Assembly (NCBI GenBank): GCA_958402075.1 | Contig: CATXSD010000035.1 | Location: 1 to 24,502, forward strand | Length of the DNA stretch: 24,502 nucleotides | Source: Mediterranea massiliensis | Lineage (GTDB): Bacteria > Bacteroidota > Bacteroidia > Bacteroidales > Bacteroidaceae | Direction: 5' to 3' | Part shown: piece by piece, positions 9,458 to 16,123 of the stretch | How positions within the stretch are numbered: position 1 is the first letter of the stretch | How the letters are laid out: each line of letters starts with the position of its first letter | The notes under the pieces: generated by a model | Seen by the model: only the letters and a program-made list of their open reading frames with translations | Databases searched by the model: none | Told to the model about the DNA's origin: nothing | Position numbers and translations under genes: made by a program

Positions 9458-10195
9458 ATGATAAGAAGAATATTACTGACCATCGTCCTGCTGCTCGCCA
9501 TTGCCTACCTGATTGTGGCTGTCACCGCCTTCAACCGGAAGCCGGCAGACGCAACATGTACCGACATCGAACTGGTTATCAAGGACACGGTGTACGCCGG
9601 ATTCATCACAAAAAAGGAAGTGCTTTCCATGCTTCGGAAGCAAAAGCTCAATCCCGTTGGCAAGAATCTGGAGGACATCCGCACCAAGGAAATGGAGGAA
9701 GCCTTGTCCACACACCCGCTCATCGACCGTGTGGAATGCTACAAGACCCCCAGCCACAAGATATGCGTCGAGGTCAGCCAGCGCATTCCCATCCTGCGGG
9801 TCATGAACAATCGGGGCGAGAACTATTTTCTGGACAACAAAGGAACCGTCATGCCACCCGATGCCAAATGCGTGGCACATGTACCATTAGCCACCGGATA
9901 CATAGAAAAATCCTTTGCCGTGAAGGATTTATATAAGTTTGGTGTATTTTTGCAGAAGAATCCTTTCTGGGACGCACAGATCGAGCAAATCTATGTCCTT
10001 TCGGACCAGAATGTAGAGCTGGTACCCCGCGTAGGCGACCATCTCATCTACCTCGGCCGACTGAAAGACTACGACCAAAAGCTGGCACGGCTGAAGGAAT
10101 TCTATCAGAAAGCCCTCAACAAGGTGGGATGGAACAAGTATTCGCGCATCAACGTAGAGTTTGACAACCAAATCATCTGTACCCGAAGAGACTGA
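9458..10195 (+). CDS. ftsQ: Cell division protein FtsQ/DivIB
   Basis: FtsQ is a bitopic inner-membrane divisome protein that in model bacteria links early and late division proteins. The 245-residue product has a short basic N-terminus (MIRR), one membrane helix (residues about 5-25) and a periplasmic region. That region starts with a POTRA-like segment (IELVIKDTVYAGFITKKEV) and continues with the FtsQ-domain segment HPLIDRVECYKTPSHKICVEVSQRIPI. The start at 9458 leaves the helix at the extreme N-terminus as expected; an upstream in-frame ATG lies inside murC and is rejected. Bacteroidetes FtsQ sequences diverge strongly from E. coli, so the call rests on topology and on the position between murC and ftsA. 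Confidence 0.88.
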   Translation: MIRRILLTIVLLLAIAYLIVAVTAFNRKPADATCTDIELVIKDTVYAGFITKKEVLSMLRKQKLNPVGKNLEDIRTKEMEEALSTHPLIDRVECYKTPSHKICVEVSQRIPILRVMNNRGENYFLDNKGTVMPPDAKCVAHVPLATGYIEKSFAVKDLYKFGVFLQKNPFWDAQIEQIYVLSDQNVELVPRVGDHLIYLGRLKDYDQKLARLKEFYQKALNKVGWNKYSRINVEFDNQIICTRRD

Positions 10196-10245
10196 CGGAA
10201 AGTATTTTTTGAACAACAAGAAACAATTTACAAAACAACAAAGAT

Positions 10246-11649
10246 ATGGCAACAACAGATTTCATCGCCGCTATCGAGCTCAGTTCCTCCAAAATCTCCG
10301 GCATTGCCGGCCGCAGGAACAGTGACGGAAGCATACAGGTTCTGGCATACGCCACCGAAGAAGCTGCCTCCTTTATCCGCAAAGGGTGCATCTACAACAT
10401 CGGCAAAGCAGCACAGGCCCTGACTTCCATCATCAACAAGCTGGAAGACCAGCTCAAGAACTCCATCGCCAAAGTATACGTAGGCATCGGCGGACAGTCC
10501 TTACGTACGGTCAAGAACGTCGTCAGCCGTACACCCGAAGAAGAAGTCATCTCGCAGGAGCTCATTGACAGCCTCTGCGACGAAAACCTGAACTTCCCCA
10601 TCGTGGACATGAACATTCTGGACGTGGCGCCGCAAGAGTACAAGATAGACAACAATCTGTATGCCGAACCGGTAGGCGTTACGGGCAAATTCATTACAGG
10701 TCAGTTCCTGAACATCATGGCCCGCACTTCTCTCAAGAAGAACCTCGAGCTCAGTTTTGAACAGGCCAAAGTAGAAATAGCCGACCTGCTCATCGCACCG
10801 ACGGCTCTGGCGCAGGCCGTACTGACCGAAAACGAACTGCGTTCGGGCTGCGCCCTTATCGACTTTGGCGCCGACACCACAACCGTCATGGTGTACAAGA
10901 ACAACATGCTCCGTTACCTCAGCGTCCTTCCCTTGGGCGGCAACAATATCACCCGCGACATAGCCACCCTGCAAATGGAGGAAGAAGAAGCCGAGAAACT
11001 GAAACTGCAATACGGCGACGCCCTCTACAAGGAAGACGAAGATGCCGAAGCACCTGCCGCCTGCACGACTGAGGACGGCCGTAGCATCCTGCTGGGCGAA
11101 CTGAACAACATCGTAGGCGCCCGTACCGAAGAAATTCTGGCCAACGTATGGAACCAGATTCAACTGTCAGGCTACGAAGACAAGCTGCTGGCCGGACTGG
11201 TCATCACGGGAGGAGCCTCACAACTGAGGAATATGGAAGGAGCCCTGCTCCAAATCAGCAAACTGAAGAAAATCAGAACGGCTTCCTTCGTACAGGAAAC
11301 CATCCGCGGATACAACGAGCAAATCAAGAAGGACGGTACCCAAAACACACTGCTGTCCCTGCTCATTGCCGGCAAAGACAACTGCTGCCTGCAGGAGGAA
11401 CCGCAGCCCATACAGCCCCAACCCAGCAAACCAGCCGACATCTTCAAAGACGATGAGGCACTGAAAGCCCAAGAAGAAGAAAACCGCCACAAGCGCGAAG
11501 AAGAGGAGAAGAGAAGAAAAGAGGAAGAGAAGCGCAAGAAGGAAGAAGAAAGACGGAAAAAGGAACAAGCAAAAAAGAACAAGCCCAGTTGGTTCAAATC
11601 CAAAATAGATACACTGACCAAGGAATTGTTCGACGATGATAAAATGTAA
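10246..11649 (+). CDS. ftsA: Cell division protein FtsA, actin-like membrane tether of FtsZ
   Basis: FtsA is an actin-fold ATPase that anchors FtsZ filaments to the inner membrane and recruits later division proteins. The 467-residue product shows the actin-type phosphate loops (IAAIELSSSKISGIAG near the N-terminus and ALIDFGADTTTV in the middle) and the SHS2/1C insertion. The adenosine motif is in LAGLVITGGASQLRN. After the ATPase core comes a long, highly charged Glu/Lys/Arg stretch encoded by a purine-rich run (about 11465-11580). The C-terminus is an amphipathic helix around WFKSKIDTLTKELF that fits the membrane-targeting sequence of FtsA. It is followed 21 bases later by ftsZ. Confidence 0.95.
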   Translation: MATTDFIAAIELSSSKISGIAGRRNSDGSIQVLAYATEEAASFIRKGCIYNIGKAAQALTSIINKLEDQLKNSIAKVYVGIGGQSLRTVKNVVSRTPEEEVISQELIDSLCDENLNFPIVDMNILDVAPQEYKIDNNLYAEPVGVTGKFITGQFLNIMARTSLKKNLELSFEQAKVEIADLLIAPTALAQAVLTENELRSGCALIDFGADTTTVMVYKNNMLRYLSVLPLGGNNITRDIATLQMEEEEAEKLKLQYGDALYKEDEDAEAPAACTTEDGRSILLGELNNIVGARTEEILANVWNQIQLSGYEDKLLAGLVITGGASQLRNMEGALLQISKLKKIRTASFVQETIRGYNEQIKKDGTQNTLLSLLIAGKDNCCLQEEPQPIQPQPSKPADIFKDDEALKAQEEENRHKREEEEKRRKEEEKRKKEEERRKKEQAKKNKPSWFKSKIDTLTKELFDDDKM

Positions 11650-11670
11650 TCACTAAAAGCAAGATATATT

Positions 11671-12984
11671 ATGGACGATATCATCAAAGATTTCGGTTTT
11701 GCAACCGATTCTCCCAAGATAATCAAAGTCATCGGTGTAGGCGGCGGAGGAGGCAATGCCGTGAACCACATGTACCGCGAAGGCATACACGACGTAGCCT
11801 TCGTGGTGTGCAACACCGACCGCAAGGCGCTCGAAGAGTCGCCCGTCCCCGTCAAGCTCCAGCTGGGACACGAAGGATTGGGAGCCGGCAACCGCCCGAA
11901 CAAGGCCAAGGAAGCCACCGAAGAAAGCATTGAGGAAGTAAAGGACATGCTGAACGACGGCACAAAGATGGTGTTCATCACTGCCGGCATGGGTGGCGGA
12001 ACGGGTACCGGAGCGGCACCGACCATCGCCCGCATTGCCAAGGAGATGGATATCCTCACCGTAGGCATTGTCACCATCCCCTTCCGCTGGGAGGGCGACA
12101 AGAAGATTGACCAGGCCCTGGACGGTGTAGAAGAAATCAGCCGTCACGTGGATGCCCTGCTCGTCATCAACAATGAAAAGTTGGGCGAAATCTATTCGGA
12201 CCTCTCTGTCACCAGCGCCTTTGCCAAAGCCAACGACACCTTGCTGATTGCCGCCAAGAGCATCGCCGAAATCATCACCATGCGAGGTATCATTAATCTC
12301 GACTTCAACGACGTGAAGACCGTCATGAAAGATGGTGGCGTGGCCATCATGAGTACCGGCTACGGCGAAGGGGAAAACCGCGTAAGCGAAGCCATCAAGA
12401 ACGCCCAGCACTCCCCTCTGCTCAACAACAACGACATCTTCAACTCAAAGAAGGTCCTGCTCAACATTTCCTACAGTCCCGATCACGAGCTGATGATGAG
12501 CGAGATGGACGAAATCAAGGACTTCATGAACCGCTTCAACCGTGACTTTGAAACAAAGTTCGGCATGGTGGAGGACAAGGAACTGGGAGAACGGGTGAAG
12601 ATTACACTCCTCGCTACAGGTTTCGGCATCCAGGACATCCACATGCAGGAGATGGACGCCCGCCTCAGTCAGCGCAGCGCTGAAGAACAGCAACGCCTGG
12701 CCGAACAGGAAGAAGAAGAGGAACAGCGCCGTACACGTCGCGAGACCTATTATGGGAAGGATGCCAACCAGCGCACGCAACGGACACGCCGCCGCCACAT
12801 CTACCTCTTCAGCCCCGAAGATCTGGACAATGCCGACGTAGTGGCCATGGTCGAGAACTCGCCCACCTACCTGCGCGACAAGGCCACACTGAACGCCATC
12901 AAGGCCAAAGCCGAAGAACAAAGCCAACAGGCCACCCAAGAAGCCGGAGGCACCGAAGACGGAGGCATCATCAGCTTCGTATAG
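11671..12984 (+). CDS. ftsZ: Cell division GTPase FtsZ
   Basis: FtsZ is the tubulin-like GTPase that polymerises into the division ring. The 437-residue product has the glycine-rich loop VGGGGGNAVNHM (residues 23-34), the tubulin signature GGGTGTG (residues 108-114), and the catalytic-loop region LDFNDVKTVM. After the GTPase core (about residue 320) there is a Gln/Glu/Arg-rich linker. A segment SPTYLRDKATL resembles the conserved C-terminal peptide that binds FtsA, but about 40 further residues follow it. The last codons form a 7-bp inverted repeat with the bases after the stop (CGGAGGC 12960-12966, GCCTCCG 12984-12990). No T-run follows, so it is not a clear terminator. Confidence 0.97.
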   Translation: MDDIIKDFGFATDSPKIIKVIGVGGGGGNAVNHMYREGIHDVAFVVCNTDRKALEESPVPVKLQLGHEGLGAGNRPNKAKEATEESIEEVKDMLNDGTKMVFITAGMGGGTGTGAAPTIARIAKEMDILTVGIVTIPFRWEGDKKIDQALDGVEEISRHVDALLVINNEKLGEIYSDLSVTSAFAKANDTLLIAAKSIAEIITMRGIINLDFNDVKTVMKDGGVAIMSTGYGEGENRVSEAIKNAQHSPLLNNNDIFNSKKVLLNISYSPDHELMMSEMDEIKDFMNRFNRDFETKFGMVEDKELGERVKITLLATGFGIQDIHMQEMDARLSQRSAEEQQRLAEQEEEEEQRRTRRETYYGKDANQRTQRTRRRHIYLFSPEDLDNADVVAMVENSPTYLRDKATLNAIKAKAEEQSQQATQEAGGTEDGGIISFV

Positions 12985-13045
12985 CCTCCGTGCGACCTGT
13001 CCCGATAACGTATCTGGAGCCCGTCCGGCACAAGGTAAGCCCCCT

Positions 13046-13155
13046 GCAAAGCTTGTGCAGTCTTTCTGCGTCCCTTTTGCAGTTCTTCTGCAAAGCTTGT
13101 GCAGAAACTCCGCAAAGCTTGTGCAAGACTGCTGCAAACCCTTTGCAGCGGCCGG
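13046..13155. repeat. Five-unit 22-bp tandem repeat between ftsZ and the yqeY gene
   Basis: Units start at 13046, 13068, 13090, 13112 and 13134. Units 1, 3 and 4 share the identical 14-base core GCAAAGCTTGTGCA; units 2 and 5 are diverged but keep the GC start and the TTGCAG end of the core. Units 1 and 3 can form CTGCA/TGCAG hairpins. Unit 5 forms a stronger one: GCTGCAAA (13131-13138), loop CCC, TTTGCAGC (13142-13149). The array fills most of the 242-base gap after ftsZ. No T-run follows, so classical intrinsic termination is not supported. Confidence 0.85.
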
Positions 13156-13226
13156 ACAAAGTCTGAAAACGCCAAGGATGACGTTTGCCAACTCTGAGTT
13201 CAATCACTTTAATACATACATTGACG

Positions 13227-13676
13227 ATGAATTTATTTGAGAAAGTCAGCGAAGACATTAAAACCGCAATGAAGGCCAAAGACAAAGTGGCCCTCGACAC
13301 CTTGAGAAATATCAAGAAAGTGTTCCTCGAAGCCAAAACCGCTCCGGGAGCCAACGATACCTTAACCGATGATGCCGCCTTGAAAATCATTCAGAAACTG
13401 GTGAAACAAGGCAAAGACTCCGCCGAAATCTACCTCCAGCAGGGACGTCAGGACCTGGCCGACGGTGAGCTGGCACAGGTAAAGGTCATGGAAACCTACC
13501 TGCCCCAACAGATGAGCGCCGAAGAACTGGAAGCTGCCCTGAAGGAAATCATTGCCGAAGTGGGCGCCACCAGCGGCAAGGACATGGGCAAGGTTATGGG
13601 AGTGGCCAGCAAGAAACTGGCCGGACGTGCCGAAGGCCGTACCATCTCTGCCAAAGTAAAGGAACTGCTGGGATAA
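13227..13676 (+). CDS. GatB/YqeY domain-containing protein
   Basis: The 149-residue product is a stand-alone YqeY-type protein. It resembles the C-terminal helical domain of the GatB subunit of glutamyl-tRNA(Gln) amidotransferase, but it lacks the catalytic part and its cellular role is not established. Recognisable family segments are DIKTAMKAKDKVALDTLRNIKKV at the N-terminus, KLVKQGKDSAEIYLQQGR, LPQQMSAEELEAALKEII and the C-terminal KDMGKVMGVASKKLAGRAEG. The start at 13227 gives the normal MNLFEKVSEDIK beginning; an in-frame ATG at 13185 only adds unrelated residues. No convincing promoter was found in the preceding gap, so it may be read through from ftsZ. A good terminator follows. Confidence 0.92.
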   Translation: MNLFEKVSEDIKTAMKAKDKVALDTLRNIKKVFLEAKTAPGANDTLTDDAALKIIQKLVKQGKDSAEIYLQQGRQDLADGELAQVKVMETYLPQQMSAEELEAALKEIIAEVGATSGKDMGKVMGVASKKLAGRAEGRTISAKVKELLG

Positions 13677-13700
13677 CGAATCCCAACAAAGCATACCCGA

Positions 13701-13746
13701 AAGACTGTATCCCGACCGGCAACACGGCGGATGCAGTCTTTTTTGT
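13701..13746 (+). terminator. Intrinsic terminator after the yqeY gene
   Basis: AAGACTGTATCC (from 13701) pairs with GGATGCAGTCTT (ending 13740) with one G-T wobble, and the right arm runs into TTTTTT. This closes the dcw/yqeY transcription unit before pepD. Confidence 0.85.
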
Positions 13747-13872
13747 TTCTCCGCTGTCTGCCAATCAGTTATACTCATCTCCAACAGAACAGCCATGGAC
13801 AAGCCACTCCCTACGTCCGACATCCCCCTCCGGCAAGCATACGGCAGGAGAAAATCTTCAGACGGAACGACG

Positions 13873-13899
13873 TTTTCTTGAAATATAATCTTATCTTTG
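13873..13899 (+). promoter_or_regulatory. Bacteroides-type promoter for pepD
   Basis: The -7 box TATCTTTG (13892-13899) matches TAnnTTTG exactly and lies 24 bases before the pepD start codon. The -33 region is weak (TTTT at 13873-13876, spacing shorter than ideal). The terminator just upstream implies that pepD needs its own promoter. Confidence 0.65.
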
Positions 13900-13923
13900 C
13901 GAAAACTATATTTTGTTTCGATT

Positions 13924-15381
13924 ATGAGCACAATCTTACAACTGGCTCCACAGAATGTGTGGAAGCATTTCTATTCACTGACCCGCATTCCCCGTCCGTC
14001 GGGTCATGTAGAACAAGTGACCGAATTTCTGGTGAATTTCGGCAAGGAATTGGGACTGGAATCATTTACCGACGAAGTGGGCAACGTCATCATCCGCAAG
14101 CCTGCCACACCGGGTATGGAAAACCGCCGTGGAGTCATCCTGCAGGCCCACATGGACATGGTACCACAGAAAAACAACGATACGGTTCACGACTTCACCA
14201 AAGACCCCATCGAGACATGGGTAGACGGCGAATGGGTGAAAGCCAAAGGCACGACACTGGGAGCTGACGACGGTCTGGGTGTTGCCGCAGCCATGGCCGT
14301 ACTCGAGGCCAAAGACTTGAAACACGGTCCGCTGGAAGTGCTCATCACGAAAGATGAAGAAACCGGCATGTACGGTGCTTTCGGCCTCAAGGAAGGTACA
14401 CTGAAAGGCGACATCCTGCTGAACCTCGACTCGGAGCAGGAAGGCGAGCTCTACATCGGCTGTGCAGGAGGCATTGACATCACTGCTTCCCTGGAATACA
14501 AGGAAGAAGCTCCCGCCGACGGCTTTGTAGCCCGCAAGCTGACGCTGAAGGGACTTCGTGGAGGCCATTCTGGACTGGAAATCAACGAAGGACGCGGCAA
14601 TGCCAACAAGTTGCTGGCACGTGTCGTACACGACCTGCTGGTGGAATTCGACTGCCAACTGGCCAGCTTCGAAGGTGGCAACATGCGCAATGCTATTCCC
14701 CGCGAAGCACACGCCATACTTCTCTTCAACCCCGATGACATGGAAGGTTTGGACGATTACATCAAAGAATATGAGGCACAGATCAATTCCGAGTACGAAA
14801 CCATTGAAAGTAACGTCAGCCTGAAGATGGAAGCAGTGGAAGTACCCGCCACCGTGGTTCCCGAGGAAATCCAGGACAACATGATCAACGTCCTGATGGC
14901 CTGCCAGGATGGCGTGATGCGCATGATACCGACCGTCCCCGACACGGTTGAGACTTCCTCCAATCTGGCCATCGTCATCATCGCCGGCGGAAAAGCCGAA
15001 GTCCGCATCCTGGCCCGCAGTTCGTGCGACACGATGAAGGACTTCCTGGCCGACAGCCTGGCCGCCTGCTTCTCCATGGCAGGAATGAAAGTGGAGTTCA
15101 GCGGTGCCTATTCCGGCTGGCAGCCCAATGTCCATTCTCCCATCCTGCAAGCCATGAAGGCATCCTACAAGGAACAGTTTGGCACGGAACCTGCCGTGAA
15201 AGTAATCCATGCAGGATTGGAGTGCGGCATTATCGGCGCCACCTACAAGAACCTCGACATGATTTCATTCGGTCCGACGCTGCGTTCTCCCCACTCTCCC
15301 GACGAACGTGCCTACATTCCTTCAGTGACCCGATTCTATGACTTTCTGGTAGCCACGCTGGAGAAAACACCCGTCAAGTGA
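13924..15381 (+). CDS. pepD: Cytosolic nonspecific dipeptidase (beta-alanyl/aminoacyl-histidine dipeptidase, M20 family)
   Basis: This 485-residue protein belongs to the M20 di-zinc dipeptidases of the PepD type, which hydrolyse a broad range of dipeptides in the cytoplasm. Metal-site motifs are in the expected order: HMD (His76, with Asp78), GADDGLG (Asp115 bridging, Asp116), DEE (general base Glu145, ligand Glu146), the aspartate in NLDSE, and the C-terminal ligand His in RSPHSPDERAYIPS. The start at 13924 gives MSTILQLAPQNVWKHFYSL, typical of the family; nine upstream in-frame codons overlap the -7 promoter box and are rejected. It has its own promoter and terminator, so it is monocistronic. 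Confidence 0.96.
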   Translation: MSTILQLAPQNVWKHFYSLTRIPRPSGHVEQVTEFLVNFGKELGLESFTDEVGNVIIRKPATPGMENRRGVILQAHMDMVPQKNNDTVHDFTKDPIETWVDGEWVKAKGTTLGADDGLGVAAAMAVLEAKDLKHGPLEVLITKDEETGMYGAFGLKEGTLKGDILLNLDSEQEGELYIGCAGGIDITASLEYKEEAPADGFVARKLTLKGLRGGHSGLEINEGRGNANKLLARVVHDLLVEFDCQLASFEGGNMRNAIPREAHAILLFNPDDMEGLDDYIKEYEAQINSEYETIESNVSLKMEAVEVPATVVPEEIQDNMINVLMACQDGVMRMIPTVPDTVETSSNLAIVIIAGGKAEVRILARSSCDTMKDFLADSLAACFSMAGMKVEFSGAYSGWQPNVHSPILQAMKASYKEQFGTEPAVKVIHAGLECGIIGATYKNLDMISFGPTLRSPHSPDERAYIPSVTRFYDFLVATLEKTPVK

Positions 15382-15453
15382 GAAGAAAATGACAAGTAAG
15401 CCGCATGGTATCGGCCATGTACGCCATACCCTGTCGTATATATAATAAGGTAT

Positions 15454-15489
15454 AAGAGCTGCACCCCTGGGTGCGGCTCTTTCTTTTTC
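15454..15489 (+). terminator. Intrinsic terminator after pepD
   Basis: AAGAGCTGCACC (15454-15465) pairs with GGTGCGGCTCTT (15470-15481) through 12 base pairs including one wobble, with a four-base loop (CCTG), and runs into TTTCTTTTT. Confidence 0.88.
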
Positions 15490-15590
15490 TGCCACTTTGG
15501 CGGCTGGCAGATGGAACAAGCCATCGGACAGGTCGTTTTGGCAGGATTTGGATGTATAAACTTCGGACGAATTGATACAGGTCAAGAAAT

Positions 15591-15605
15591 ATGTTGTACA
15601 ACATG
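15591..15605. promoter_or_regulatory. Operator-like palindrome, upstream copy
   Basis: ATGTTGTACAACAT (15591-15604) is a perfect 14-bp palindrome. After one mismatched pair, AAA on the left and TTT on the right extend the symmetry. The copy at 15654-15668 matches it at 13 of 15 positions. The pair brackets a promoter, suggesting a dimeric regulator; the protein is unknown. Confidence 0.6.
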
Positions 15606-15623
15606 TTTTTCTACCTCGAAACG

Positions 15624-15654
15624 CTTGTCATTTCCATAAAAGGCACTACTTTTG
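15624..15654 (+). promoter_or_regulatory. Bacteroides-type promoter for the small-ORF pair
   Basis: The -7 box TACTTTTG (15647-15654) matches TAnnTTTG exactly. A -33 box CTTG (15624-15627, three of four bases of TTTG) precedes it with 19 bases between, the usual spacing. Transcription would start near 15660, inside the downstream palindrome, leaving a leader of about 70 bases before the first small ORF. Confidence 0.72.
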
Positions 15655-15668
15655 TGTTGTAAAACATG
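15654..15668. promoter_or_regulatory. Operator-like palindrome, copy over the transcription start
   Basis: GTGTTGTAAAACATG matches the 15591 site at 13 of 15 positions and begins at the last base of the -7 box, so a bound protein would block initiation. The centre-to-centre distance to the upstream copy is 63 bp, six turns of B-DNA. Confidence 0.6.
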
Positions 15669-15717
15669 AAATCAATAAGATTTCAGTAAGTTTTCAATAG
15701 GATAACAAGATTGATTT

Positions 15718-15723
15718 AGGAGG
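15718..15723 (+). promoter_or_regulatory. Strong Shine-Dalgarno sequence before the first small ORF
   Basis: AGGAGG lies 8 bases before the ATG at 15732. Such a complete site is unusual in this lineage, where most genes (including those in this window) lack one. It fixes the start at 15732 rather than the second ATG at 15738, which would be 14 bases away. Confidence 0.7.
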
Positions 15724-15731
15724 ATAACAAA

Positions 15732-15806
15732 ATGAAAATGTTAAAGAAAATTTTTAAGAACGTCAGCAATGCTGACAAGAACATTTGGGGTTATGTAATG
15801 CTCTAA
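15732..15806 (+). CDS. Putative 24-residue peptide, small ORF 1
   Basis: This open frame encodes a 24-residue, lysine-rich peptide beginning MKMLKKIFKNVSNADKN and ending IWGYVML. It is cationic at the N-terminus (five Lys, one Asp) and hydrophobic at the C-terminus; there is no cleavable signal peptide. I do not recognise the family. Support for it being a gene comes from context: a matched promoter upstream, an AGGAGG at the right distance, a neighbouring ORF with the shared pattern KK[IL]F-x4-NA, and a terminator downstream. The stop codon lies in the loop of a hairpin. It could be a secreted or membrane-active peptide, a leader peptide, or a small regulator; nothing in the sequence decides between these. 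Confidence 0.55.
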   Translation: MKMLKKIFKNVSNADKNIWGYVML

Positions 15807-15822
15807 GCATTCATAAATCCCC
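15787..15822 (+). other. RNA hairpin enclosing the stop codon of small ORF 1
   Basis: GGGG-TTATG-T-AATGC (15787-15801) pairs with GCATT-CATAA-AT-CCCC (15807-15822): 14 base pairs interrupted by a bulged T and a bulged AT, with loop TCTAA containing the TAA stop (15804-15806). There is no T-run after it, so it is not a standard terminator. It could couple translation of ORF 1 to expression of ORF 2 or protect the upstream mRNA. Confidence 0.6.
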
Positions 15823-15848
15823 ATTTGAAAGTGAGAATTGAATCGTTG

Positions 15849-15867
15849 TTTTCAGGTAACCTAAAAA
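15849..15867. repeat. Short inverted repeat before small ORF 2
   Basis: TTTTCAGGTAACCTAAAAA is symmetric around A15858: TTTT/AAAA and AGGT/ACCT arms, with a C/A mismatch between them. It sits directly upstream of the ribosome-binding site of small ORF 2. It may be a protein-binding site or a weak hairpin; no function is claimed. Confidence 0.35.
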
Positions 15868-15883
15868 AGAGAGGGAATTAATT

Positions 15884-15973
15884 ATGAAAAAGCTGTTTGC
15901 ATATTTGATAAATGCTTTGGCCATCATGGGCGAAAGCGAAATGCACTCCCTGGGATATGGAAGTGAAAGATAA
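15884..15973 (+). CDS. Putative 29-residue peptide, small ORF 2
   Basis: This frame encodes a 29-residue peptide beginning MKKLFAYLINALAIMGES and ending GYGSER. Residues about 4-15 form a hydrophobic helix candidate, followed by a polar, Gly/Ser/Glu-containing tail. A purine-rich site (GAGAGGG, about 15869-15875) precedes the ATG by 8 bases. The N-terminal half aligns with small ORF 1 (KKLFAYLINA against KKIFKNVSNA), suggesting a tandem duplication, and both share an aromatic GY near the end. I do not recognise the family. The size and hydrophobicity would also fit a type I toxin-like or membrane-associated peptide, but there is no direct evidence of either. The unit ends at the terminator at 16045. 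Confidence 0.55.
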   Translation: MKKLFAYLINALAIMGESEMHSLGYGSER

Positions 15974-16044
15974 CAAAGAATTCAGTTTCTAAGAGAGAGA
16001 GAGAAACAAATAGAGTACATTCATTTTTTAAAGCAAAAGATAAG

Positions 16045-16080
16045 AAGGAGATGCATCCACGTGATGCATCTCCTTTTTTT
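16045..16080 (+). terminator. Strong intrinsic terminator ending the small-ORF unit
   Basis: AAGGAGATGCATC (16045-16057) and GATGCATCTCCTT (16063-16075) form an uninterrupted 13-bp stem with a five-base loop, followed by T through 16080. Its presence implies that the region upstream is transcribed rightward independently of the macroglobulin gene. Confidence 0.93.
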
Positions 16081-16123
16081 ATACGCCATAACAGAATTGT
16101 TTTATACTTTTTCAGTTAAAACA

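Noticed and set aside
13046..13155. CRISPR array reading of the 22-bp repeats
   Set aside because: Repeat and spacer together span only 22 bases, the spacers would be 8 bases, and no cas gene is present.
14062..15210. Long open frame on the minus strand (382 codons) inside pepD
   Set aside because: It is the antisense shadow of a clearly functional gene with strong codon bias; its translation shows no recognisable domain.
15666..15689. Seven-codon ORF at the start of the small-ORF transcript
   Set aside because: It has no ribosome-binding site and its ATG lies within the operator-like palindrome; it is too short to support.
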